From the NCBI GenBank assembly GCA_031266495.1, contig JAISAX010000645.1, positions 1 to 9,024 on the forward strand: a stretch of 9,024 nt of DNA. The letters run 5' to 3'. Shown piece by piece: positions 1-8,103 of the stretch. A model generated the notes under the pieces. It searched no databases and had not been told where the DNA came from. It saw only the letters and a list, made by a program, of their open reading frames with translations. Position 1 is the first letter of the stretch. Each line of letters starts with the position of its first letter. The position numbers were made by a program, and so were the translations under genes. This DNA is from Opitutaceae bacterium (GTDB lineage: Bacteria > Verrucomicrobiota > Verrucomicrobiae > Opitutales > Opitutaceae).

Positions 1-37
1 ACACACGCCCCACTCGCTCCACTCCGGAAATCCTGTC

Positions 38-1690
38 ATGATCTTGCAAATACTCCTGCCCCGACACCTGCTTGCCTGCCTCGCTGTTACCGGCCTTTTT
101 GCCGCCGGTGTCATCACCCGGGTGCCGGCAGCCACCACCGTCCAGCCGTGGCAATCCGCTCTCGTCCATTACGACCCCGCCACCGGCGCGCTCCGTTACA
201 CCGCCGATGCCGAAGGCAATCGCATCCCCGACTTCAGCCATGCCGGCTACCGCGGAGCCGACGTCCCCCTTCCCGATCTCGCCACCATCCCCGTCCTGGC
301 GACACTCGAACCCGCCCCCGGCGACAACACCGCCCGGCTGCAAGCCGCCCTCGACGCGCTCTCCAGCTACCCGATCGACCCCGCCACCGGACGCCGCGGC
401 GCGCTCCTCCTCGCTCCCGGCATCTACGAACTCCGCTCCATCGTCCATATCCGCCACTCCGGCATCGTCCTGCTCGGCTCCGGTTCGGGCGACGATCCGG
501 CGCACGATACCCTCCTCCGTCGCACCGGCACCGATACCAATCCCGTGCTCACTGCCGGAGGCGTTGACCGCCACGACAAATTCCGCACCCCCGTCCCCGG
601 CACCCGCACCGGCATCGTCACGCCGCGAGTCATCGTCGGCTCGCGCACCTTCGCCGTCGCCGACGCCGCCCCATTCTCCACCGGAGACACCGTTATCGTC
701 GAACATCCGGTAACCGAAGCATGGATACAGGCTGTCGAAGGCGGCGGCACCGACACCGATCCCGCCTGGCAGATCGGCGAGCGCGAGGCCGAGATGACCA
801 TCCGCTACCTCCGCCACATCACCGCCATCGGTCGCGACGACACCGCCGCACAGCCCACGCTCACGCTCGACGCCCCCGTCTACAACCACCTCGACCGCGC
901 TCTCGGCCAAAGCACGGTTTACAAATACGACACCGCGCCGCTCCTCACCGAAATCGGCGTCGCCCGCCTCCGCATCGACATCGAAACCGCCGGTGAACAA
1001 TCCGAAGACCACGCCAGGGACGCCCTCGTTTTCCGGCGCGCCCTCGACTGCTGGGCGCGCGATGTCACCGCGCTCCACTTCGTCGCCGCCGGCATCAAGT
1101 TTGGCCCCGATTTCGCCCGCGGCACCGCGCTCGACTGCCGCGCCCTCGAACCGCATTCCCGCGTCACCGGCGCCCGCCGCTACAATTTCTGCGTATTCCA
1201 GGCCCAGCTCGTCCTTTTCGAGAACTGCCACGCCACCCGCGCCCGTCACGCCTTCATCAGCAACGGCACCACCCTCGACTCCGGCATCGTCTTTCTCGAC
1301 TGCACCAACGACGCCTCCACCGCGCCCTCCGAAGGCCACCGCCGTTGGCCGCAAGCCCTGCTCTTCGACGGACTCACCACGCGCAATCCCGTCGGCAACC
1401 CCGCCATTCTCGGCCTCTACAATCGCGGCAGTTGGGGCGCCGGACACGGCTGGGCCGCCGCCCATTCCGTCGCCTGGCGCTGCGACACCGACGGACGCCG
1501 CCTCATCATCCAAAAACCGCCCACCGCGCAAAACTACGCCATCGGCTGCACCGGCAATGTGGAGAGCAAAGGCTATTTTCCCCAACCCGCCGGCCACATG
1601 GAAGGCAGCAACCGCCCCGGCCTCGAGCCCCGTTCCCTTTACCGCGCCCAACTCACCGCCCGTATCCACTCCGTGAATACAAACCCGTAA
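38..1690 (+). CDS. Secreted right-handed beta-helix (pectate-lyase-fold) protein
   Basis: The 550-residue protein starts with a hydrophobic signal peptide (about residues 8-31, likely cleaved near VPAA-TT), so it is exported. Residues 95-108 (GDNTARLQAALDAL) followed by GALLLAPGIYEL (121-132) and a SGIVLLGSG turn (141-149) are the typical opening of pectate-lyase superfamily beta-helix proteins. Later residues (about 330-450) form short repeating strands ending in Cys, Asn or Asp (for example FENCHA, FLDCTND), as expected for stacked helix coils. No catalytic residues could be assigned, so the substrate (a plant or gut polysaccharide is plausible) is inferred only from the fold. The ATG lies 37 bp from the window edge and has no clear Shine-Dalgarno sequence. 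The next gene begins 10 bp after the stop, suggesting one operon with the pseudopilin and esterase. It could also be a non-enzymatic beta-helix surface protein. Confidence 0.8.
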   Translation: MILQILLPRHLLACLAVTGLFAAGVITRVPAATTVQPWQSALVHYDPATGALRYTADAEGNRIPDFSHAGYRGADVPLPDLATIPVLATLEPAPGDNTARLQAALDALSSYPIDPATGRRGALLLAPGIYELRSIVHIRHSGIVLLGSGSGDDPAHDTLLRRTGTDTNPVLTAGGVDRHDKFRTPVPGTRTGIVTPRVIVGSRTFAVADAAPFSTGDTVIVEHPVTEAWIQAVEGGGTDTDPAWQIGEREAEMTIRYLRHITAIGRDDTAAQPTLTLDAPVYNHLDRALGQSTVYKYDTAPLLTEIGVARLRIDIETAGEQSEDHARDALVFRRALDCWARDVTALHFVAAGIKFGPDFARGTALDCRALEPHSRVTGARRYNFCVFQAQLVLFENCHATRARHAFISNGTTLDSGIVFLDCTNDASTAPSEGHRRWPQALLFDGLTTRNPVGNPAILGLYNRGSWGAGHGWAAAHSVAWRCDTDGRRLIIQKPPTAQNYAIGCTGNVESKGYFPQPAGHMEGSNRPGLEPRSLYRAQLTARIHSVNTNP

Positions 1691-1700
1691 ATCCGCCGCC

Positions 1701-2534
1701 ATGCAAAAATCCTCCAATCACCCCGCCACGACAGCCCATTGCTTGCCGGAGACTTTGTCTCCGGCAAGGGCTTCACATGAAGCCCTCCGCGTCGCTCCCG
1801 CCCCTCTCGCCCATCCCTCCCCTCCCCTCCGGCGCGGCAGTGCGTTCACGCTCATCGAACTCCTCGCCGTCATTGCCATCATCGGCATCCTTGCCGCCAT
1901 CATCCTCGGAACCATCGGCAGCGTCCGTAAAAAGGCGCATCAGGTCCGCTGCATTTCAAACCTCCGTCAAGTCGGCATCGCCATGCTCGCCTACGTGAAC
2001 GACAACAAGGAGCGACTGCCCGGACCCGTTTACGCGAAAATCACGAACACCTATGGCAAAACCGAGAACACCGCCCTCGCCTGGCGACTCTCCACCTACC
2101 TCAGCCTTCCCGACCCCGCGACCATGCCCGGCAGCCTCCATCCCTTCGTCCCCTTCCTGCACTGCCCCTCGCGCGGCATCGCGAATGACACCACGATTTG
2201 CACCTTTGCCGCCCAATGCGACCTCGGCACAACCGGACCGGCAAAATCCCCCAACGGCGACAAGCGCGCCTTCGGGCAACCCGATACAACTGACCCCAAA
2301 GACGAGACCAAAGGCATACGCCCCCTCCGCTACCCCGAACTCGAATCGCTGGGCGGAGCCTCCCGCACCTGGGCTCTCGCCGAAGTGGACCGGACTGTCC
2401 CCTACACCTACATCACCGGGCAAACCGGCTGGTACAACGCCCTCCCTGAAATCCCTCCGCACGGCAACAAGCACACCATCCTCTGGTTCGACGGACGCGT
2501 AAATCTCCTCGCCGAGTGGCCCGCCCGCTACTGA
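1701..2534 (+). CDS. Pseudopilin-like protein (type II secretion/type IV pilin N-terminus, H-X9-DG C-terminus)
   Basis: The 277-residue protein carries a prepilin cleavage/methylation motif: FTLIELL follows Ala48, with Glu53 at the +5 position of the mature protein, then a hydrophobic helix to about residue 70. The C-terminus has the H-X9-DG motif (His254, Asp264, Gly265) found in many Planctomycetota and Verrucomicrobiota pilin-like proteins. LHCPSR and AQCD contain cysteines also present in the second pseudopilin at 7252-8046. The leader of 48 residues is unusually long, polar and Pro-rich, because it contains a double palindrome (1742-1786). ATG 1701 is the only ATG in frame ahead of the cleavage site; TTG codons at 1743 and 1755 are weaker alternatives. 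It lies 10 bp after the beta-helix gene and 11 bp before the esterase. It probably forms or decorates a pseudopilus-like envelope structure; a specific role with the neighbouring enzymes is inference. Confidence 0.88.
   Translation: MQKSSNHPATTAHCLPETLSPARASHEALRVAPAPLAHPSPPLRRGSAFTLIELLAVIAIIGILAAIILGTIGSVRKKAHQVRCISNLRQVGIAMLAYVNDNKERLPGPVYAKITNTYGKTENTALAWRLSTYLSLPDPATMPGSLHPFVPFLHCPSRGIANDTTICTFAAQCDLGTTGPAKSPNGDKRAFGQPDTTDPKDETKGIRPLRYPELESLGGASRTWALAEVDRTVPYTYITGQTGWYNALPEIPPHGNKHTILWFDGRVNLLAEWPARY
1742..1786. repeat. Tandem palindromes (REP-like) inside the prepilin leader
   Basis: Two hairpins abut. The first has perfect 12-base arms CTTGCCGGAGAC (1742-1753) and GTCTCCGGCAAG (1757-1768) around a TTT loop. 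The second has perfect 9-base arms AGGGCTTCA (1767-1775) and TGAAGCCCT (1778-1786) around a CA loop, sharing two bases with the first. They encode about residues 14-29 of the pseudopilin leader, a part removed by the prepilin peptidase. The paralogue at 7252-8046 has nothing like it. Arms this long look like an intergenic palindromic repeat that entered a coding frame; whether it occurs elsewhere in the genome cannot be seen here. Confidence 0.8.
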
Positions 2535-2545
2535 TCATCCCCGCC

Positions 2546-4003
2546 ATGCGCCACCACCTCTCCGTCTCCGCCCTGCTGTTCTCCGTCCTCGTTTTCATCG
2601 CGCCTCCTGCCCACGCCGCCACCGCCGATCTCTTTCGCGACGGCGACCGCTGGGCCGTCGCCGGCGACAGTGTCACGCAAAACGGATACTATCACACCTG
2701 GATCGCGGCCTTCTATGCCACCCGCTTCCCCGGTCGCGCCATCGACATCTTCAACTGCGGCATCTCCGGCGACTCCGCCGCCGGCGCGCTCCGCCGCTAC
2801 GACTGGGACATTTTCCCCAAGAAACCCACCGTCGCCACCATCATGCTCGGCATGAACGACGTGAACCGAAACCTCTACGCCCCGCTCCCCCCCGGCTCCA
2901 CCGAACCCGCCCCCGATGTCGCCAGGCACCGCGCCGACGCCCTCGCTGCGTATCGGAAAAACATGACACAACTCATCGCCCGTCTCCAGGCCGACGGCGC
3001 GCGCGTGCAACTCCTCTCCCCCTCCATCTACGACGAAACCATGCAGGGCGAGCGGGCCGCGGCCAACCTCCCCGGCGTCAACAGCCTTGCCCTCGCCGAT
3101 TGCGCGCAATTCGCCCGCGACACCGCCGCCGCCAGCGGTGGCAAGATCGGCCTCATCGAGATTCACCAGCCCATGACCGCGCTCAACGCCAGGCTCCAGC
3201 AGGCCGATCCGGCGTTTACCCTTGTTGGCCCCGACCGCGTCCATCCGCGTCAGGCCGGGCACTTCGTCATGGCATACTATTTCCTGCAAAGCCAGGGCGC
3301 CCCCGCCGAAGTCTCGCACATAACCATCGACGCTTCCGGCGCCCATCCCCGCGTCACCAGGGTCCGCAACGCCATCGTCACCGGCCTCACCCGCACCACC
3401 ACCGCCACCGCCGCCGACTCCGCTGCCACGCTCACCTTCACCGTCAACGCCGCCGCCCTCCCCTGTCCCGTCGAGAAAAACGCCGCGCCCGCCCTTGGCT
3501 ACGTCCCCTTCACCGACGACCTCAACCGCGAAACCCTCGTCGTCGCCGGTCTCGCTCCCGGCAACTACACCCTGGCCATCGACCAACAGACCATCCGCGC
3601 CTGGACCGCCGCCGAACTCGCCGCCGGCGTCAACCTCGCTCCCCTGCCCGAAACCCCGCAGGCACGGCAGGCCGCAGCCGTGCTCGAACTCGTCATGCAA
3701 TGGCGCGCCCTTGTCGCGCACGGTGACCGCGGCGTCGCCCAGGTCGAACACTTCCACCTCCGCGACATCGCCCATCCCGTCGGTTTCGACGACATCCGCG
3801 CCCGCCTTGAGGCTCTCGTCGAAAAATGGAACGGCAGCGACAACCGCATGGACAACTACAACCGCGGCATCGTGCAACGTTACCTGAAAGTGAAGCCGCA
3901 GGAGGCCGCAACGCAGACCCGTATCCGCGCTCTCGCCGAACAAATCCGCGCCGCCGCCCGCCCGCAACCGCACGTTTACAGACTGACGCCCGCGTCCGAT
4001 TGA
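2546..4003 (+). CDS. Secreted SGNH/GDSL-family hydrolase (esterase)
   Basis: The 485-residue protein has a signal peptide (residues 5-24, cleavage near AHA-AT) and all four SGNH blocks: GDS with nucleophile Ser42 (40-42), Gly72 in NCGISGDS, Asn104 in GMNDVNR, and the Asp230/His233 pair in DRVHP. The active site therefore looks intact. Members of this family remove acetyl or other acyl groups from polysaccharides or lipids; the exact substrate is not visible, but the upstream beta-helix gene favours carbohydrate de-esterification. Residues ~300-380 (LAPGNYTLAID and following) look like a beta-sandwich accessory region, and 385-475 is mostly helical. ATG 2546 was chosen because the signal peptide begins there. 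An in-frame ATG at 2516 would overlap the upstream gene by 19 bp and add ten residues ahead of the signal peptide. The ATG follows CCCCGCC, with no Shine-Dalgarno sequence. Confidence 0.9.
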   Translation: MRHHLSVSALLFSVLVFIAPPAHAATADLFRDGDRWAVAGDSVTQNGYYHTWIAAFYATRFPGRAIDIFNCGISGDSAAGALRRYDWDIFPKKPTVATIMLGMNDVNRNLYAPLPPGSTEPAPDVARHRADALAAYRKNMTQLIARLQADGARVQLLSPSIYDETMQGERAAANLPGVNSLALADCAQFARDTAAASGGKIGLIEIHQPMTALNARLQQADPAFTLVGPDRVHPRQAGHFVMAYYFLQSQGAPAEVSHITIDASGAHPRVTRVRNAIVTGLTRTTTATAADSAATLTFTVNAAALPCPVEKNAAPALGYVPFTDDLNRETLVVAGLAPGNYTLAIDQQTIRAWTAAELAAGVNLAPLPETPQARQAAAVLELVMQWRALVAHGDRGVAQVEHFHLRDIAHPVGFDDIRARLEALVEKWNGSDNRMDNYNRGIVQRYLKVKPQEAATQTRIRALAEQIRAAARPQPHVYRLTPASD

Positions 4004-4023
4004 CAGGCCAAAACAATCGGATC

Positions 4024-4070
4024 GGGGATGAAGAGGATACCCGCTCGCATACGGGTTCTCTTCCTGCCCC
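4024..4070. terminator. Possible bidirectional hairpin between convergent genes
   Basis: A long imperfect stem lies 20 bp after the esterase stop: GGGG (4024-4027) with CCCC (4067-4070), GAAGAG (4030-4035) with CTCTTC (4058-4063), and ACCCG (4039-4043) with CGGGT (4052-4056), closing an 8-base loop. The esterase (+) and the LacI-type gene (-) converge here, so one hairpin could serve both. There is no T-tract on either side, which lowers confidence in factor-independent termination. The rest of the 4004-4213 gap holds only a 10-base palindrome at 4091-4100 and a 5-bp stem at 4144-4157. Confidence 0.45.
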
Positions 4071-4213
4071 ATTGACGCTTCCGCCGTATGGGTGCGCACC
4101 AACAGGGAAGCCTTCACGTTCCGAGCAGGCACGCACCATGACGCGGACCACAGTCCGAGTGTGGGGAGAGAGGCGCGCCGCTGCGCTGCTCTTTCTGAAA
4201 ACCTCCACGCTCC

Positions 4214-5704
4214 TCAACATCCGCGCGTCGTTCGTCCCGCCACGAAGCTTCCCTCGACCATGTGCAACCGGGGGATTGGCGGGATGCCACGCTCGTTGGT
4301 CCGCATCAGCGAAAGCAGCAAATCCACAGCGGAGGCGCCCACCTGCCCGGAGTGCTGGTCGATGCCCGTCATCTTTGCCCGCAACATCTCCGGCCCCAGG
4401 TTGCCGTGGGCGAAACCCAGCTCGCGCGGCGTGCGGATGCCCAGCTCCCGCAACCACTCCCGCACCTCGCTTCCCGTCGTGACCACCGCCTCCGGATGGT
4501 GCATGTCGAGCCAGCGGGCAAAATCATCCCGTCTCCATTGAGGTGTCAGCAACAGAGGGATGTCACGATGGCCGGGTATCAGGTTTTTACCGACAAAATA
4601 TCCTCCCTGCCAGTTGTGGTTCACGCGTGTGTCATGGTCCTCGCGCATGGCCAGACCGATGTCGCGATAGCCGGATTTCTGGAGTTCGCGCATGAGCAAC
4701 TGCATCGCATGGAACTGATGGTTGCACGAACGGCACAGCGTGGGACTGACAAGAGAATACCCCAGGCTCACCGCTGAAAAATAGTCCCAACAAAACTCCG
4801 CCAGCGTGGCGTCCGGCGCCGGCATCGGTGCGGCGATGACGCCATCGATCCCCCGGTTGCGCAGGATTTCGCTCATCCGCCGCGCCGTCATGCCCGGCTC
4901 GGCCAGCCAGAATTCCTCCACCTGGTAGCCACATTCGCGTGCCCGCGCTGACGCGCCCGTAAAATAGTCGAGCAGCGTCGGATGTTCCCGCCACATCTCG
5001 CGCCTCGGATATGCCGTGAGATACGCAATGACATCCGGCTGCCGGTTGCGTCTCCGCTCGCGGATTTTTTCCATCAGTTTCCCGACCGCCGGGTCCGGTT
5101 GATAACCGTGCTGCCGCGCCAGTTCCTGGATACGCTCGCGCGTTTCCACCGGCAGTGACGGCTTGTTGCGCAAGGCCAGCGACACCGTCGTCCGCGACAC
5201 CCCGGCCAGCGTCGCCAGGGCGCGGAGCGTCGGCGCCGGGAGTGGCGCGGGCGTCCCGCCCGCACCACGGTCAAAGGTCTCAAAGTCTGAAAGTCGCAAG
5301 TCACCACCGCGCGCTCCGTGCGCATCCCTGGAAGAGCGCGAAGCGCAGACTAGACCTTCGACTTTCGACTGCTGCGCTGCGGACATCCCGTCCGCATTTC
5401 CATTTGTAGTTGTTTTGTCGGCACGAACTATTTTCCGCCACCCATGCCGTCCCAGCAACCGGTAAACCACCGAGACCGACACCGTCCGCTTGAGTTTCCT
5501 TTCGAGCGCCTGCCGCACCGCAGGCACGAGCACGCGTCCGCTGCCTCCCGCTGCAATTAACTCCGCCCATGGAGCCAGCAACCGTTTCTCCGTCGCCACG
5601 CTCAACAACGCCCGCCGCCGCCCGCCGCGTCCGGTGCTTTGACTGTTCGCGTCACGCTTCGCCGATCCATCCGGTGCCGCTTTGTTCGTGCATCGCCTGT
5701 TCAT
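4214..5704 (-). CDS. LacI-family transcriptional regulator with IS630-like N-terminal extension
   Basis: The open frame encodes 496 residues in three parts. Residues 25-92 (GRGGRRRALL, then APW, then VVYRLLGRHGWRK) resemble the helix-turn-helix region of IS630-family transposases. Residues 93-156 are a low-complexity linker encoded by a palindromic repeat. Residues 160-205 are a LacI-type DNA-binding domain (LATLAGVSRTTVSLAL then TRERIQELA.QHGYQPD), and 223-490 a periplasmic-binding-protein-like ligand domain ending in the usual GIDQ...VGASAVDLL and EGSFV segments. LacI relatives are normally ~340 residues, matching residues ~156-496, so the first ~155 residues are extra. In-frame starts nearer the LacI domain are ATG 5386 (residue 107) and a TTG at 5299; the native start seems lost. 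The regulator probably controls sugar or glycan genes, perhaps the convergent operon. The stop at 4214 is 211 bp from the esterase. The LacI call is firm; the true start is not. Confidence 0.85.
   Translation of the reverse strand: MNRRCTNKAAPDGSAKRDANSQSTGRGGRRRALLSVATEKRLLAPWAELIAAGGSGRVLVPAVRQALERKLKRTVSVSVVYRLLGRHGWRKIVRADKTTTNGNADGMSAAQQSKVEGLVCASRSSRDAHGARGGDLRLSDFETFDRGAGGTPAPLPAPTLRALATLAGVSRTTVSLALRNKPSLPVETRERIQELARQHGYQPDPAVGKLMEKIRERRRNRQPDVIAYLTAYPRREMWREHPTLLDYFTGASARARECGYQVEEFWLAEPGMTARRMSEILRNRGIDGVIAAPMPAPDATLAEFCWDYFSAVSLGYSLVSPTLCRSCNHQFHAMQLLMRELQKSGYRDIGLAMREDHDTRVNHNWQGGYFVGKNLIPGHRDIPLLLTPQWRRDDFARWLDMHHPEAVVTTGSEVREWLRELGIRTPRELGFAHGNLGPEMLRAKMTGIDQHSGQVGASAVDLLLSLMRTNERGIPPIPRLHMVEGSFVAGRTTRGC
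5242..5395. repeat. Composite palindromic element in the regulator's linker
   Basis: On the + strand the element begins with arms GTGGCGCGGGCG (5242-5253) and CGCCCGCACCAC (5257-5268) around a TCC loop, with 11 of 12 pairs Watson-Crick and the other G-U on the minus-strand RNA. It ends with a related hairpin, GCGGACA (5379-5385) and CGTCCGC (5389-5395), also with a TCC loop. Inside lie degenerate octamers (TCAAAGGT, CTCAAAGT, CTGAAAGT at 5271-5294) and, in inverted sense near 5353-5370, a doubled AGTCGAA heptamer read on the minus strand. The element thus has a roughly mirror-like plan: hairpin, short repeats, GC-rich core, inverted short repeats, hairpin. It resembles intergenic repeat DNA rather than protein-constrained sequence, yet keeps the regulator's frame open. 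Its boundaries are approximate. Confidence 0.65.
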
Positions 5705-5725
5705 CCGATATTTGAAAGCGAAAAA
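5429..5725 (-). mobile_element. IS630-family transposase 5' fragment (copy A)
   Basis: The N-terminal part of the regulator frame (5632-5429) encodes a segment typical of the helix-turn-helix part of IS630-family transposases: GGRRRALL, LAPWAELIAAGG, then VSVVYRLLGRHGWRK. The similarity stops after GWRKI, before the transposase catalytic domain, so this is only a 5' remnant. The stretch 5698-5725 (TTTGAAAGCGAAAAA on the + strand) spans the ATG and is repeated at 6534-6561, so it may be leader or terminal sequence of the original element. The family assignment comes from remembered sequence patterns and was not searched. Confidence 0.6.
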
Positions 5726-5743
5726 CCGGCAATTGTTTGCCCG

Positions 5744-6561
<818 letters not shown>

Positions 6562-6768
6562 ATTGACAATAAAACATCACCACATTTGCCGACGATCCCG
6601 GGCATCTGTTTTGTCCTGTCACATCACCTGGATTTTTCCCTGCCTCTTTCCGAACCGCCCGCCCGACCCTGCCAATCCATGATCGAACCGGCTTTCATTC
6701 CTTGCCACGTAAACCGCGCCTCCGCTTCCGCCGTTTCCATCCTCCCGAAACGCATTCGGACGGACGAC

Positions 6769-7167
6769 TCAGCCTTTCGGTTTGCGCCTGGAATCCATAC
6801 CAACACCCGCTGCTTGCGCTGGCCGCTCGTGTGGCTTGGCCGACGACGAAAGCAGAAGCAAAATATCGGGACCAATCGCCAGAATCTTCGAGAGCAGGAT
6901 CAACTCAAGGTCCGATACCTCCCTTTGCTGGATTTCGATCTTTGCCAGCATCTCCCGCGAGATGTCCCAGCCCGCTCTTTGCAACTGTGCGGCCAAGGCT
7001 GCCTGGCTGAGTCCGCGCTGATTACGAATCTTGCGGACCACTGGCCCGCACGCATTGCGCCGTCCGTCCGGTTGGTAGGGATGACGAGCCCATTTCGGAT
7101 AGGAATCAGTCGGGATCGACTGCGGTCGTTTTCTGGCATTGGAAGCAGGAACGGGTGGCACAGCCAT
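6769..7167 (-). CDS. XRE-family helix-turn-helix repressor
   Basis: The 132-residue protein has a Cro/C1-type DNA-binding domain at about residues 42-98 (VVRKIRNQRGLSQAALAAQL, then WDISREMLAKIE and REVSDLELILLSKIL). The N-terminal 40 residues are basic and Pro-rich with no recognised fold, and the C-terminal tail is short and polar. ATG 7167 was preferred over the adjacent TTG at 7170. The gene is divergent from the pseudopilin-like gene at 7252, and the 84 bp between them contains inverted repeats that could be its operator, so autoregulation and control of the neighbour are plausible but unproven. A weak 5-bp stem (6745-6749 with 6755-6759) follows its stop. A phage or antitoxin origin is possible, but no partner toxin lies next to it. 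Confidence 0.85.
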   Translation of the reverse strand: MAVPPVPASNARKRPQSIPTDSYPKWARHPYQPDGRRNACGPVVRKIRNQRGLSQAALAAQLQRAGWDISREMLAKIEIQQREVSDLELILLSKILAIGPDILLLLSSSAKPHERPAQAAGVGMDSRRKPKG

Positions 7168-7196
7168 CAAATGTGCCGCAAAAAACTTCTCCGCCC

Positions 7197-7250
7197 TGTT
7201 CTATGTAACGAACATATTTCTTGACTTATAGCTCCCACGACAGTTCGATA
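7197..7250. promoter_or_regulatory. Candidate divergent promoter/operator region
   Basis: Between the divergent starts lie two overlapping inverted repeats: TGTTC (7197-7201) with GAACA (7210-7214), and TATGT (7202-7206) with ACATA (7212-7216). On the + strand TTGACT (7221-7226) is a good -35, with a weak TCGATA (7245-7250) 18 bp later. On the - strand TATAAG (7230-7225) is a good -10 without a clear -35, and it overlaps the + strand -35. The inverted repeats would then lie near the repressor gene's transcription start. Confidence 0.4.
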
Positions 7251-7251
7251 C

Positions 7252-8046
7252 ATGGAACAAACCTTCCGCCTCCGCGACCCACGCTCCCCTCGTTTTGCCA
7301 CCACCAAATCCAGCATCCCGAACATCATGGAAACCGTGATCCCCCCTCCTGTCCCCCTGCGTCCGCGTGCTTTCACGCTGATCGAACTGCTCGTGGTCAT
7401 TGCCATCATCGGCATTCTGGCAGGTCTCGTTCTTTCGGGCATCGGCATGGCTCGCAAAAAAGCCCATCAAGTCCGCTGCATCTCCAACCTCCGCCAGCTC
7501 GGCATCGCCATCCTCGCCTACACCGACGAGCACAAAGGCATCCTCCCCGGCCCCACCTACGTCGGCATTGGCGATTCCTACAAAAACAACAACGACGCCA
7601 TCTACCAACTCGCCGCGCAACTCGGCCCCTGGCTGGGTTATCCCGACGCCACAACGCTCAAGTCCGGAGTGACCGTAAGAATCCCGCAACTACACTGCCC
7701 CTCGCGACCGCTCAACCTCACGACCGAGGACCCGTCCGAACCGGCGACATTTATCGCCCAATGCAACATGAATACGCTCACCAACGGCGCGGGGCGTCCG
7801 ATGGGCACCGCCCCCGTTGGCACAACGTCCCTGCGCCAGCCCGTTCCCCTCGCCGAACTGGAGGCGCACGGCGGTCCCTCGCAAGTCTGGGCGCTCATGG
7901 AAGTGGACCAGCAAATCCCCTGGGGAAGCATCTCCGACAACTGGAAACCCAAAATCCCACTCTCCCCCGCTCATGGCGGACGCCGCACCACGCTCTACTT
8001 CGATGCCCGCGTCGCCCTCCTCGACAAACTCCCGCCAAAAATCTGA
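7252..8046 (+). CDS. Second pseudopilin-like protein
   Basis: The 264-residue protein has FTLIELL after Ala40 (Glu45 is +5) followed by a hydrophobic helix. Across the first 63 mature residues it is identical to the pseudopilin at 1701-2534 at 46 positions, including the stretch RKKAHQVRCISNLRQ. LHCPSR and AQC are also shared. The C-terminal motif is H-X9-DA (His241, Asp251, Ala252) instead of H-X9-DG, an uncommon change at the usual glycine. Two ATGs are possible: 7252 (40-residue leader) and 7327 (15-residue leader, closer to a normal prepilin leader). If the TTGACT promoter at 7221 is used, only 7327 can be translated. The longer frame is given here. A PEP-CTERM-type gene follows 57 bp later, so the pair may be co-transcribed. 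Function as a minor pseudopilin or surface fibre subunit is inferred from family. Confidence 0.85.
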   Translation: MEQTFRLRDPRSPRFATTKSSIPNIMETVIPPPVPLRPRAFTLIELLVVIAIIGILAGLVLSGIGMARKKAHQVRCISNLRQLGIAILAYTDEHKGILPGPTYVGIGDSYKNNNDAIYQLAAQLGPWLGYPDATTLKSGVTVRIPQLHCPSRPLNLTTEDPSEPATFIAQCNMNTLTNGAGRPMGTAPVGTTSLRQPVPLAELEAHGGPSQVWALMEVDQQIPWGSISDNWKPKIPLSPAHGGRRTTLYFDARVALLDKLPPKI

Positions 8047-8103
8047 CCCGCAATCCACAACACAACCCGCCAATCGGCAAACTGCCAACACACACACGCC
8101 ATC

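Noticed and set aside
993..1676. 227-codon Pro/Ser/Ala-rich + strand frame
   Set aside because: Shadow frame inside the beta-helix gene; the composition is that of shifted GC-rich codons.
2516..2545. Upstream ATG of the esterase frame
   Set aside because: It would overlap the pseudopilin end by 19 bp and put ten residues ahead of a well-formed signal peptide that begins at 2546.
4091..4100. Perfect palindrome GGTGCGCACC between the convergent genes
   Set aside because: Ten bases in GC-rich DNA are not unusual, and no promoter or regulator contact points to it being an operator.
2528..4132. 534-codon open frame on the - strand, opposite the esterase gene
   Set aside because: Its Gly/Val/Glu-rich product with long glycine runs has no recognisable domain and is explained by GC-rich codon use of the intact SGNH hydrolase on the + strand.
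6745..6759. 5-bp stem CCGAA/TTCGG after the XRE stop
   Set aside because: Too short and without a T-tract to be called a terminator.
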